13,040 nucleotides of DNA. It comes from RGIG2041 sp045537695 (lineage in GTDB: Bacteria > Bacillota > Clostridia > UBA1381 > UMGS1253). The stretch's first letter is position 1; each line of letters opens with the position of its first letter. This document shows positions 6,557 to 13,040 of the stretch, piece after piece. Under the pieces are notes generated by a model. That model was not told the origin of the DNA and did no database searches. It saw only the letters and a program-made list of their open reading frames with translations. The position numbers and the translations under genes were made by a program. Location: assembly GCA_045537695.1 (NCBI GenBank), contig JAZSQB010000012.1, positions 1 through 13,040 on the forward strand, in the 5' to 3' direction.

Positions 6557-7691
6557 ATCCTTTCAAGATTTTTTTCAAGAAACTCCTATCTTCCTCTCGA
6601 CGCTTTTCCAACAATTCATGCGCTCGAGTAAAATCCATCGTAAGCATTTCCGTTGTAATTGTCATGCCTTCATCAATCAGCCTGTCACGCAATTCAAGTT
6701 CATCTAAGAGCGTATACAGCCTGGAGTTCATGCTCTTTTTATCCCCATCAGAAAAACGCAAAAGCGAGAAAAAGGGAACTTTTAAGTTAATCGAAAATGC
6801 AGTTGCATGAAATGAATCTGTCAATACAAGGGCAGCATTTTGAATCAATCCGACAAATTCGGCCGGCCCCGCATCAAATACTTTTATATCATTGCCGCCA
6901 AACTCTCTTGCCGCATACGGCAAGCAAATCACCTTAAGCCCCGTTATCTGTTTGACTTTTTCCTTAATTTGGCCAATATAATCACGGTCTCCAAACAGGT
7001 AACAGAATATATAAGGTTTATCATACAAAGGCTTTACCGCTACATCGTTCCATTGTTCAGCGTTTAAAAGCAACGTCGGATCCAAGACCACACGCGGTCT
7101 TTTTCCAACAATACCCTCTACAACGCCTGCGCCCTCTTTTTCTCTGACCGATATACTTGAAAGGCGCTCAAGATTTGGTCTCATGAAATCGGCTTGTTTT
7201 GCTGTAACCTGGGTCGTACCAATACTGGACGCATACGAAACTACTTCTTTATCTTCCGGAGCAAAATTGCCGAAATAAAAACCATTATCACAATACAAAT
7301 TCGGATTCCATATTTGATCACTGCCGCAAATATACGTGTCATAAAGCGGCGGATTATCTACATACTGTTGATAAATTACATACCCTGTTTGATATATATT
7401 TAAATGCTTCTCCAAAAAATCCCGGAATTTGGCACTTCGCAACGCATTGCCACCCTGTCCGCTACGCACAGCCTTCCTGCGAACCAAATATTGGCGGGGA
7501 TTTTTAAGCAATGCGCATAAGTTTTTAACTTTTTGTGCAATACGTCGTCTACGCTTAGGAACATGCAAAAAATCATCGGAAATCAACTCGCACTCCATAC
7601 CCAATTCGCAAATCTGCCTTTGCAATGCATACGCCTGCAACATTCCTCCATAATTTTCACCATAATATGTAATTAATCCAACTCGCTTCAT
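6555..7691 (-). CDS. Polysaccharide pyruvyl transferase family protein
   Basis: A 378-residue cytoplasmic protein of the polysaccharide pyruvyl transferase family (PF04230), whose characterised members add a pyruvate ketal from phosphoenolpyruvate to a sugar. The GT-B-like fold is marked by GLITYYGENYGGMLQAYAL (residues 5-23), YDTYICGSDQIWNP (117-130), SYASSIG (152-158), ISVREKEG (180-187), VLDPTLLL (202-209) and LVLTDSFHATAFS (288-300), where H295 is the conserved histidine near the active site. The N-terminal YGGMLQAYAL type is common in gut Bacillota and Bacteroidota loci, and many of those members have no tested substrate, so pyruvylation is probable rather than certain. The start ATG 7691 is preceded by AAGGAGA about six bases away. 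A gene for an F420-hydrogenase-beta-like protein often accompanies this subfamily; here only a remnant follows, one gene downstream. Confidence 0.92.
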   Translation of the reverse strand: MKRVGLITYYGENYGGMLQAYALQRQICELGMECELISDDFLHVPKRRRRIAQKVKNLCALLKNPRQYLVRRKAVRSGQGGNALRSAKFRDFLEKHLNIYQTGYVIYQQYVDNPPLYDTYICGSDQIWNPNLYCDNGFYFGNFAPEDKEVVSYASSIGTTQVTAKQADFMRPNLERLSSISVREKEGAGVVEGIVGKRPRVVLDPTLLLNAEQWNDVAVKPLYDKPYIFCYLFGDRDYIGQIKEKVKQITGLKVICLPYAAREFGGNDIKVFDAGPAEFVGLIQNAALVLTDSFHATAFSINLKVPFFSLLRFSDGDKKSMNSRLYTLLDELELRDRLIDEGMTITTEMLTMDFTRAHELLEKRREEDRSFLKKILKG

Positions 7692-7710
7692 ACGATTTCT
7701 CCTTAAATTT

Positions 7711-8901
7711 TTACGACAGACTGTTATAATAGAGCGCTATATACTTTCCCACATTCTCTTCCATGCAAAACATTTCCTCTGCATAAGCTCTGCAAGCCTT
7801 TAAAAAAGCTGTTTTCCCACCGCCGGCAACAGAACAGATTTGTCTTTTCAACCCATCATAGTTTTCCACAACATAGCCGCATCCCGGACCAATTAGCTCA
7901 GGACAAGCCGTTTTATTATAAACGACGCACGGCGTGCCGCACGCAAGCGCTTCCGCTGTCGTAAGGCCAAAGGTTTCCTGCACAGATGCATTGACAAAGA
8001 CATCTGCCATGTTGTAATACTGTGCAAGCGTTCCAGCATCTGCAATCGGCGGTATATGCACAATACCGGTTCCGGCAATTTTCTCTTCCGCAACATTACC
8101 AACCAACACAACTTTATATCTTTCATCTAATTCTTTTGAAAGCGTAATAAAATCATCTAAGCCCTTAGCTTTCGACCACGATGCACTTACACCCAAAACA
8201 ACAATTTTTCCCGCTAACCCAAGTTCTTTTCTAAGTTCACTCACATCTTGCGGCAAAAAGCATTCCAAGTCTACCCAATTATATATATAATCTACGGTGC
8301 GCGCAAACTGCAAAAAAGACTTTTTCGCCTCTCCCGCAATCCATTTGGATACCCCAATTACATTTAAGTTTTCCAATCCTGAAAACCATTTTCTCTTATC
8401 TGAAAACATTTTTTTCGTTCTGTCAAAAAACCAACTTCTATTATCTGTTTTTAAACGCGGACAGTTGCCGCACTCCGTTTGCCATTTATAGCAGCCATCC
8501 TTTAAATAATGGCTGCATTTTCCTGTAAACAAAAAACAGTCATGCAATGTCACAAATGTTGCTATCTTATTTTTTTTCAAATATGCAAACAGCGCCGGAA
8601 AATACAGATAATTCGCATGCAAATTATGCAGATGAACAATATCCGGATTATATGCCCGCAATTCACGAATGAGCTTGTACGTCGCCAGGCGGGAAAAATA
8701 TCCTTGCAGTCCAAGCAAGCGCGATAAAAAAGCATGTGTTTTTCTACCGAATCGGCTACCGATTTCCATTCCATTTTCACGAACATCCGCAGCATAAATA
8801 CGGCACTTATGACCTTGTTGTACAAGCCCTGCTTGAATTTGTTTTGCCAAAACACCTGTACTGCCGTATGCATCTGTCGCATTGATATGTACAACCTTCA
8901 C
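7711..8901 (-). CDS. GT4 glycosyltransferase with a cysteine cluster (WcaC-like)
   Basis: A 396-residue retaining GT-B transferase. The N-domain starts KVVHINATDAYGSTGVLAKQ, with the glycine-rich acceptor loop, and continues with DIVHLHNLHANYL (87-99) and VTLHDC (117-122). The donor domain includes VVLGVSASWSKAKGLDD (234-250), VVLVGN (264-269) and the E-x7-E element ETFGLTTAE (E309, E317), followed by CGTPCVVY. A cluster C122, C129, C137, C144, C147 lies just after the HD motif, as in WcaC-like colanic-acid enzymes. The donor is unknown. The start is reassigned to GTG 8901: a perfect AGGAGG lies seven bases upstream. An in-frame TTG at 8922 would overlap the polymerase gene and has no such site. 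The AGGAGG overlaps the polymerase stop, so the two genes are probably translationally coupled. Confidence 0.92.
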   Translation of the reverse strand: MKVVHINATDAYGSTGVLAKQIQAGLVQQGHKCRIYAADVRENGMEIGSRFGRKTHAFLSRLLGLQGYFSRLATYKLIRELRAYNPDIVHLHNLHANYLYFPALFAYLKKNKIATFVTLHDCFLFTGKCSHYLKDGCYKWQTECGNCPRLKTDNRSWFFDRTKKMFSDKRKWFSGLENLNVIGVSKWIAGEAKKSFLQFARTVDYIYNWVDLECFLPQDVSELRKELGLAGKIVVLGVSASWSKAKGLDDFITLSKELDERYKVVLVGNVAEEKIAGTGIVHIPPIADAGTLAQYYNMADVFVNASVQETFGLTTAEALACGTPCVVYNKTACPELIGPGCGYVVENYDGLKRQICSVAGGGKTAFLKACRAYAEEMFCMEENVGKYIALYYNSLS

Positions 8902-8908
8902 TATACTG

Positions 8909-8914
8909 CCTCCT
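8909..8914 (-). promoter_or_regulatory. Perfect AGGAGG ribosome binding site deciding the GTG start at 8901
   Basis: The sense sequence is AGGAGG followed by CAGTATA and GTG, an ideal seven-base spacing. Its first two bases belong to the TAG stop codon of the polymerase gene. It places the GT4 start at the GTG and removes the apparent overlap that a TTG start at 8922 would create. Confidence 0.85.
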
Positions 8915-10043
8915 ATTGCCAAAAAAACATATACTGCGGATTGTTTTTTATAAACAAACCCACCAAAACCGCCAATGCCAGAAAATAGGCAAACTGCATT
9001 TCGTGATCATCAAATGCCATAACCAAATCCGGAATAAATAAAACTAAGAACAACGAATAATACTGCACCAAACGCATTAAGCTGGGGTCAACAAAGGTCG
9101 TCGGCGTCAGCAAAAATGCAACCGCCACCGCCACCATTGCCGTATTCGCATTCGGATTAACTTCGATTGCAGCCTCTCCTTTCCACAGGGACACAATCAT
9201 AATTACGATATACACAAACGTGAACACATAGGAGCCTGCACCGGAAAACTGTTCCGCATAACTGTCGTAGCCACTTAAATTCGCCAAAATTGCCGTTAAC
9301 TGCCCTCGCAGTAAAAACACAACCGGAAAAGCCAATAAAACAGCAACTATTTTTTTTCTGTCCATTTTGATATACTGCAAAAAATAGACGGGTACAAAGC
9401 CTATAACAGACTTGTGAATCGGATATACCAACAATATCATTAATAAGAACGGTATAAACTTTTTACGCTCCGCAAACGCCATATACGCAATCAATGCCAC
9501 ACCCGTTGCAATGGTCTGTCTATGCCCCGTGATTGCAAAAAACGAGTAAAACAAGCAAGAGTAAATCAAAAAGCTCATTAAAGGCTCACGCGAATGCTTA
9601 TATACCAAGATTGCAAATGGTATCATGAAAATGATAGCAATAAAAATCAAAAACATTGTATAATTCGGGCATATACTATAGAACGCCTTGCTTAAAATTG
9701 CATATCCCGGATCTTTTACCGCCAAAGCATTTTCCCCTAACAACAGTTCGAAAATACTAGACTCCGCATCCGAATTCATGACCCTTTCTTCAAATAAATT
9801 CCACTTAAAAATCGTGTTCCGAAAATTTTCAAACAAAGTTGACCACGTCTTATATTTACTATTATAAAAAGCATACCGATATGCATTAGTATCTGCACCA
9901 ACAGAAAAATGACGCAGGCCGGACAGCACTATCCAATTCGCCGCCCCCAATACACAAAACACTTTTCGTTTACTGGGCGACGGGCGAATCCAAAGCAAAA
10001 TTACTGCGTAAAATATCAGTAATAAAATGTTGACATAATACAT
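8913..10043 (-). CDS. wzy: EpsG-family (Wzy-type) polysaccharide polymerase
   Basis: A 376-residue polytopic membrane protein of the EpsG family, proposed to join flipped repeat units into polymer on the outer face of the membrane. The family signature GLRHFSVGADTNAYRYAF (42-59) follows the second hydrophobic helix. Also visible are DPGYAILSKAF (111-121), TGHRQTIATGVAL (172-184) and PIHKSVIGF (208-216), with the R and H residues typical of this family. Hydrophobic helices occur at about 3-19, 29-43, 129-148, 157-171, 176-190, 198-222, 231-246, 271-287, 301-313, 327-345 and 350-365. The loop between the signature and DPGY (about 60-110) is long and polar and is probably periplasm-side or extracellular. 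The start ATG 10043 follows AGGGGA with a nine-base gap. The assignment to the family is firm; polymerase function is inferred. Confidence 0.88.
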   Translation of the reverse strand: MYYVNILLLIFYAVILLWIRPSPSKRKVFCVLGAANWIVLSGLRHFSVGADTNAYRYAFYNSKYKTWSTLFENFRNTIFKWNLFEERVMNSDAESSIFELLLGENALAVKDPGYAILSKAFYSICPNYTMFLIFIAIIFMIPFAILVYKHSREPLMSFLIYSCLFYSFFAITGHRQTIATGVALIAYMAFAERKKFIPFLLMILLVYPIHKSVIGFVPVYFLQYIKMDRKKIVAVLLAFPVVFLLRGQLTAILANLSGYDSYAEQFSGAGSYVFTFVYIVIMIVSLWKGEAAIEVNPNANTAMVAVAVAFLLTPTTFVDPSLMRLVQYYSLFLVLFIPDLVMAFDDHEMQFAYFLALAVLVGLFIKNNPQYMFFWQ

Positions 10044-10056
10044 AGCTCGTTTTCCC

Positions 10057-11349
10057 CTATTTCATTCTTTCAAAGTCTGATAAAATCATTTGCAAATTAT
10101 CGTTTCTGTTATGATATTTCTTACAACATTCCACCGCGCGCGCCTGATAATCCAGAATCGTTTCCGGCTTTTCGGCAATTGTTTTAAGCAGATTATAGAT
10201 TTCATTCGGATTATCTATACAAAATGCTGCATTTTTTTCTCTTAAATACACCAAACCCGCGTGTTCTTTCCACGCAATCGCAAGTGTCGCACACCCGCTT
10301 GCCAAACAATCTACGATTTTTGTCGAAAACGACAATCGGGTTAACAGTCTGTTTTTTATATCGAGCGACTCTACATGCAATGCAATATCCTGTTTTGCAT
10401 AAATTTCTTTAAGCGTGTTATACGGCACAGGCTTATGAACACACACTACACCATCGCGATTCAACAGCTTTGCCTGTCTTTTTGTAAGAACATTCCCTGT
10501 ATAAATATCCAAATGTAATCCATAGCCTTCAGAATTCAGTCTTTCTATGGCATCGGCAATCTTGGAAAGCGTTTTCCACCTGCCACAATAAATCCCGCCA
10601 CCGAAAATCAAACGTATCGGCGCATTGATTGTTGTTTTTTGGGGAATGCTGCTTACTTCAACACTTTTGCGCAATACTTGCATATTTGCCCCAAACATTT
10701 GCTCGCACTCAATCTTTTGCTGTTCAGTCATAGTGTATACAAGCGAATAATACGGAAATGTTTTGCGTAATCTATTGCGAATCATAATTCTATTCAGCCA
10801 ATAAACCGGTGAAACACGAAATTGTCGCATAGAATGACTGTCATCAGAAATATAGGATACCAGCTTCTTGCCCGTAAGCTCCGAAACAAATCTGCTCAAG
10901 CGTAGCATTCGGAAACTTGCATAGCACGGTGCAAAAATCACATCCGGTTCAAAATCTAAAATAAACTTTTTCAGTGCATCGTTTTTCCAATCGGCCAGTT
11001 TCCATGCAACCTCCTGCATTACCTTAAAAATGCTTAAACTGTGCTTCCTAAACCAATTATAAACCTTTTTATTCTCCGGTTCTGCGGCTTGCTCTTTAGC
11101 TTGCATCGTAACTTCATGTGTCAAATCATACTCGAATGCGCGCCCAACTTTTTTTCTCTGCAAAAGATTTTTCACTATCATTTTATCCGTAATTTGAAAA
11201 TACTTGGTGCAAAGTTTATTGTCCGGCACCCCAGGTCCGCAATAAACCGTTGCAAACTCAAACCCAGTCCCGTCAAAAATATTTGATAATACATTGCCTG
11301 CATTTGTATCATCTCTCCATACATTTGAAGATAACACCAATACCTTCAT
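10057..11349 (-). CDS. GT-B fold glycosyltransferase, GT4-like
   Basis: A 430-residue putative glycosyltransferase. The N-domain starts KVLVLSSNVWRDDTNAGNVL, with an acceptor-side asparagine/glycine loop, then a long basic and helical insert (about 56-125) and DFEPDVIFAPCYASF (132-146). The donor domain includes IRLIFGGGIYCGRWKTL (245-261), LHLDIYTGN (278-286), VVCVHKPVPYNTLKEIYAK (301-319) and ALHVESLD (323-330). The block RLSFSTKIVDCLASGCATLAI (338-358) replaces the textbook E-x7-E segment and is typical of a polysaccharide-locus subgroup. Donor and acceptor are not known. The start ATG 11349 is preceded by GAGGTGAT, which includes the TGA stop of the upstream GT2 gene, so the two are probably coupled. 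It ends 13 bases before the polymerase start. Confidence 0.87.
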   Translation of the reverse strand: MKVLVLSSNVWRDDTNAGNVLSNIFDGTGFEFATVYCGPGVPDNKLCTKYFQITDKMIVKNLLQRKKVGRAFEYDLTHEVTMQAKEQAAEPENKKVYNWFRKHSLSIFKVMQEVAWKLADWKNDALKKFILDFEPDVIFAPCYASFRMLRLSRFVSELTGKKLVSYISDDSHSMRQFRVSPVYWLNRIMIRNRLRKTFPYYSLVYTMTEQQKIECEQMFGANMQVLRKSVEVSSIPQKTTINAPIRLIFGGGIYCGRWKTLSKIADAIERLNSEGYGLHLDIYTGNVLTKRQAKLLNRDGVVCVHKPVPYNTLKEIYAKQDIALHVESLDIKNRLLTRLSFSTKIVDCLASGCATLAIAWKEHAGLVYLREKNAAFCIDNPNEIYNLLKTIAEKPETILDYQARAVECCKKYHNRNDNLQMILSDFERMK

Positions 11350-11353
11350 TTCA

Positions 11354-12325
11354 TCACCTCAGTTTTAAATACATTCCTAAAACAAAACACAAGCCTCGAT
11401 AACCCAAAACGCTATAAACTCTGTAACACATTTTAGATTTTTTTCCAAAGCAATACTTCAAAACTATTCGCATCTCACGAAGCTTTTTCGCCAATCCAGG
11501 CGCAACACATAGCCTATTTGCAAGTCCGACCAATATACAATAATGATACGAAATATATCCCAGAATTATTTTTTTCCGCCACGACTCCACTACAGAGTTT
11601 TCAATCTTCTCCTTAGCAACGCCCAAAAACTCCAGATATTGTCCCAAATGCGCTTCATTTATTGTATTGGTAATCGAATCTGATCGTCCCATCCGATAAA
11701 CATAAAACGCTTCATTTAAAAATTTAAAGTTTTCCACGTGCTCTAACAATCGAAAACTCCATTCAATATCTTCACTTTTAATTCCGTCAACGAAGAACAA
11801 ATCATGTTTAAGCAAAAATTCCCGCTTCAATATTTTTTTACAAGAACTTCCGGCATACAAGTCATGTGCAATTAAGTATTCAAGCACCTGTTGAATGGAC
11901 GCATCATTCAACCATTCTGGATACGAAACTTCGGCTGCGCTAAAGATATTTTCCTTATATTGCCAACGAATCGCCGGAAAAGCAACCACTTCCGGTTGCC
12001 ACTTCTTCTCCATTTTCAAAAAAGTCTCCAGACAATTGTCAAGCCAATAATCATCGCTATCCAAAAACATCACATATGTCCCTGACGCTGCACGCAACCC
12101 ACAGTTGCGTGCAGAGGAAAGACCTCCGTTCTCTTTATGTATCACTTTCACACGAGCATCTTGACAAGCATATGCATCACAAATTTCCGGGCAACGGTCC
12201 GGAGACCCATCATCCACCAAGATAACTTCCAGATCCTTAAAGGACTGATTCAATACACTGTCTACACACTGATGTAAATAAGCTTCCACATTGTAAATCG
12301 GTACAATTACACTGATTAATGGCAT
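11354..12325 (-). CDS. Family 2 glycosyltransferase (GT-A fold)
   Basis: A 323-residue GT2 transferase that probably adds an early sugar of the repeat unit at the cytoplasmic membrane face. The catalytic core is at the N-terminus: PLISVIVPIYNVEAYLHQC (2-20), EVILVDDGSPD (33-43) with DDGS, NGGLSSARN (66-74), the metal site FLDSDDYW (87-94) and a catalytic-base candidate in SEDIEWSFR (184-192). The C-terminal third is less conserved, ends in a basic stretch and may help the protein sit on the membrane. Sugar specificity cannot be read. The start ATG 12325 follows AGGGGA by about six bases. It is the first glycosyltransferase after the epimerase, separated from it by the longest clean gap in the window. 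It shares only the generic GT2 motifs with the other GT2 gene at 548-1585, so the two are not a recent duplicate. Confidence 0.94.
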   Translation of the reverse strand: MPLISVIVPIYNVEAYLHQCVDSVLNQSFKDLEVILVDDGSPDRCPEICDAYACQDARVKVIHKENGGLSSARNCGLRAASGTYVMFLDSDDYWLDNCLETFLKMEKKWQPEVVAFPAIRWQYKENIFSAAEVSYPEWLNDASIQQVLEYLIAHDLYAGSSCKKILKREFLLKHDLFFVDGIKSEDIEWSFRLLEHVENFKFLNEAFYVYRMGRSDSITNTINEAHLGQYLEFLGVAKEKIENSVVESWRKKIILGYISYHYCILVGLANRLCVAPGLAKKLREMRIVLKYCFGKKSKMCYRVYSVLGYRGLCFVLGMYLKLR

Positions 12326-12383
12326 ATATATCCCCTCTATATCAACTGCAACAAAATCTTTTTATTACTAAATTAAATAATGC
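12326..12383 (-). other. AT-rich spacer between the epimerase and the first glycosyltransferase
   Basis: This 58-base gap is the longest stretch without a gene once the remnant at 5355-5549 is counted. Apart from the AGGGGA ribosome site near its end it is AT-rich, but I see no well-spaced promoter pair and no hairpin followed by a T-run. It is therefore probably read through within one transcript. Confidence 0.4.
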
Positions 12384-13040
12384 TTACAAATTCTCCTTAT
12401 ACCACGCAATCGCTTCATTTAAGCCACGCTCAAAATTGTAGTCTGGCTCATAACCGAGCAAGGTTCTTGCCTTAGAAATATCTGCATTGGAATGTTTAAT
12501 ATCACCCTTGCGGTCCGGACCAAAGTTCGGCTCAATATCCTTACCGAGCGCCTTGGTAAGCGCATAATAAATATCAATCAAATACTCTCTGCCACCGTAA
12601 GCAACATTAAATGCTTCTCCCGCAGCTTCATGCGATGCAAGACACGCCTTTAAATTTGCCTCGATGACATTTTCAATATAAGTGAAATCACGGCTCTGCT
12701 TGCCGTCACCGTTGATGGTCGGCTGCTCGTCTTTCATCAACTGCATAATAAATTTCGGAATTACAGCTGCATACGCACCGTTCGGGTCTTGTCTGCGACC
12801 AAACACATTAAAGTAACGCAGTCCGTATGTATCTAAGCCGTAGTGGCGCGTATACTGCTTTGCCCACTCTTCATCACAACGCTTTGTGAGCGCGTAAGGC
12901 GAAAGGATATTACCCTCCCTACCCTCTGTTTTCGGCAAATTCGGCTCATCACCATACACACTGGAGCTGGAAGCATAAACAAACTTCTTTACGCCGCACT
13001 GACGCGCCGCTTCCAACATATTCAGCGTACCATCGATGTT
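12384..13040 (-). CDS. WbpP-type UDP-N-acetylglucosamine 4-epimerase (C-terminal part, cut by right edge)
   Basis: The visible 218 codons are open to the right edge. The frame continues upstream of the internal ATG at 13019 as NIDGTLN, a standard SDR stretch, so 13019 is not the real start. Motifs (numbered from the edge) are YASSSSVYGD (22-31), SPYALTK (47-53) with catalytic Y49 and K53, GLRYFNVFGRRQDPNGAYAA, INGDGKQSRDFTYIENV and KGDIKHSNADISKA. The RRQDPNGAYAAVIP and DGxxSRDF blocks match WbpP-type enzymes, which interconvert UDP-GlcNAc and UDP-GalNAc (some also UDP-Glc/UDP-Gal), rather than housekeeping GalE. About 120 N-terminal residues, including the NAD-binding loop, lie outside. The role would be to supply UDP-GalNAc, or a related sugar, to the downstream transferases. 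GC is on the high side (32 of 60 bases at 12841-12900). The exact substrate is unproved. Confidence 0.88.
   Translation of the reverse strand, partial: NIDGTLNMLEAARQCGVKKFVYASSSSVYGDEPNLPKTEGREGNILSPYALTKRCDEEWAKQYTRHYGLDTYGLRYFNVFGRRQDPNGAYAAVIPKFIMQLMKDEQPTINGDGKQSRDFTYIENVIEANLKACLASHEAAGEAFNVAYGGREYLIDIYYALTKALGKDIEPNFGPDRKGDIKHSNADISKARTLLGYEPDYNFERGLNEAIAWYKENL

Noticed and set aside
6442..6810. 122-codon plus-strand open frame spanning two genes
   Set aside because: It covers the junction of the pyruvyl transferase and HlpA-like genes in antisense and has a serine-run composition typical of a shadow frame.
8577..8894. 105-codon minus-strand open frame within the GT4 gene
   Set aside because: It is in another frame of a gene with clear GT4 motifs and has no ribosome site of its own.
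8902..8922. TTG start for the GT4 gene overlapping the polymerase
   Set aside because: The seven extra codons contain the AGGAGG site itself, and the GTG at 8901 has ideal spacing.
12326..12383. Possible internal promoter in the AT-rich spacer
   Set aside because: No pair resembling TTGACA and TATAAT at 16-18 bases spacing could be read; AT-richness alone is not enough.
13017..13019. ATG at 13019 as the true start of the epimerase
   Set aside because: The frame stays open to the edge and encodes NIDGTLN, a conserved SDR helix, so this is an internal methionine.
1..13040. Insertion sequence, transposase, CRISPR array or tRNA
   Set aside because: Reading both strands, all space is taken by the listed genes; no repeated spacers, transposase motifs, terminal repeats or cloverleaf sequences were seen.

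Overview
The window is an uninterrupted run of genes for making a cell-surface polysaccharide (capsule or exopolysaccharide), all on the minus strand and read from high to low coordinates. Both ends are cut. At the right edge is the C-terminal part of a WbpP-type UDP-GlcNAc 4-epimerase. At the left edge is the N-terminal half of a CapF-type reductase. Gaps between genes are 0 to 58 bases, several stop codons overlap the next ribosome binding site, and I see no internal promoter or terminator. The simplest reading is one operon. Strong AGGAGG/AGGTGA-type ribosome binding sites, one GTG start, moderate-to-low GC and CapE/CapF/EpsG-type proteins suggest a Bacillota (Firmicutes) member. I cannot name the genus.

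In order of transcription the genes are: UDP-GlcNAc 4-epimerase (12384-13040, partial); GT2 glycosyltransferase (11354-12325); GT-B glycosyltransferase (10057-11349); EpsG-type Wzy polymerase (8913-10043); GT4 glycosyltransferase (7711-8901); polysaccharide pyruvyl transferase family protein (6555-7691); HlpA-like GT-A glycosyltransferase (5565-6545); a 64-residue gene remnant (5355-5549); Wzx flippase (3798-5336); GT-B glycosyltransferase (2639-3784); CapE dehydratase/epimerase (1586-2626); GT2 glycosyltransferase (548-1585); CapF reductase (1-532, partial).

The genes fit a Wzx/Wzy-dependent pathway. The epimerase would supply UDP-GalNAc. CapE and CapF are the first two enzymes of UDP-N-acetyl-L-fucosamine synthesis, and the third (CapG) is expected just beyond the left edge. 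Six glycosyltransferases would extend a repeat unit on undecaprenyl diphosphate, the pyruvyl transferase family protein may decorate it, Wzx flips it and the EpsG-type protein polymerises it. The initiating sugar-phosphate transferase and chain-length regulators are not in the window.

The most unusual points are the small in-frame remnant that looks like the two ends of an F420-hydrogenase-beta-like oxidoreductase, a low-GC GT2 gene wedged between capE and capF, and a GC contrast between the sugar-nucleotide genes and the assembly genes. I found no RNA gene, CRISPR array, insertion sequence or transposase, and no stretch over 300 bases without a gene.
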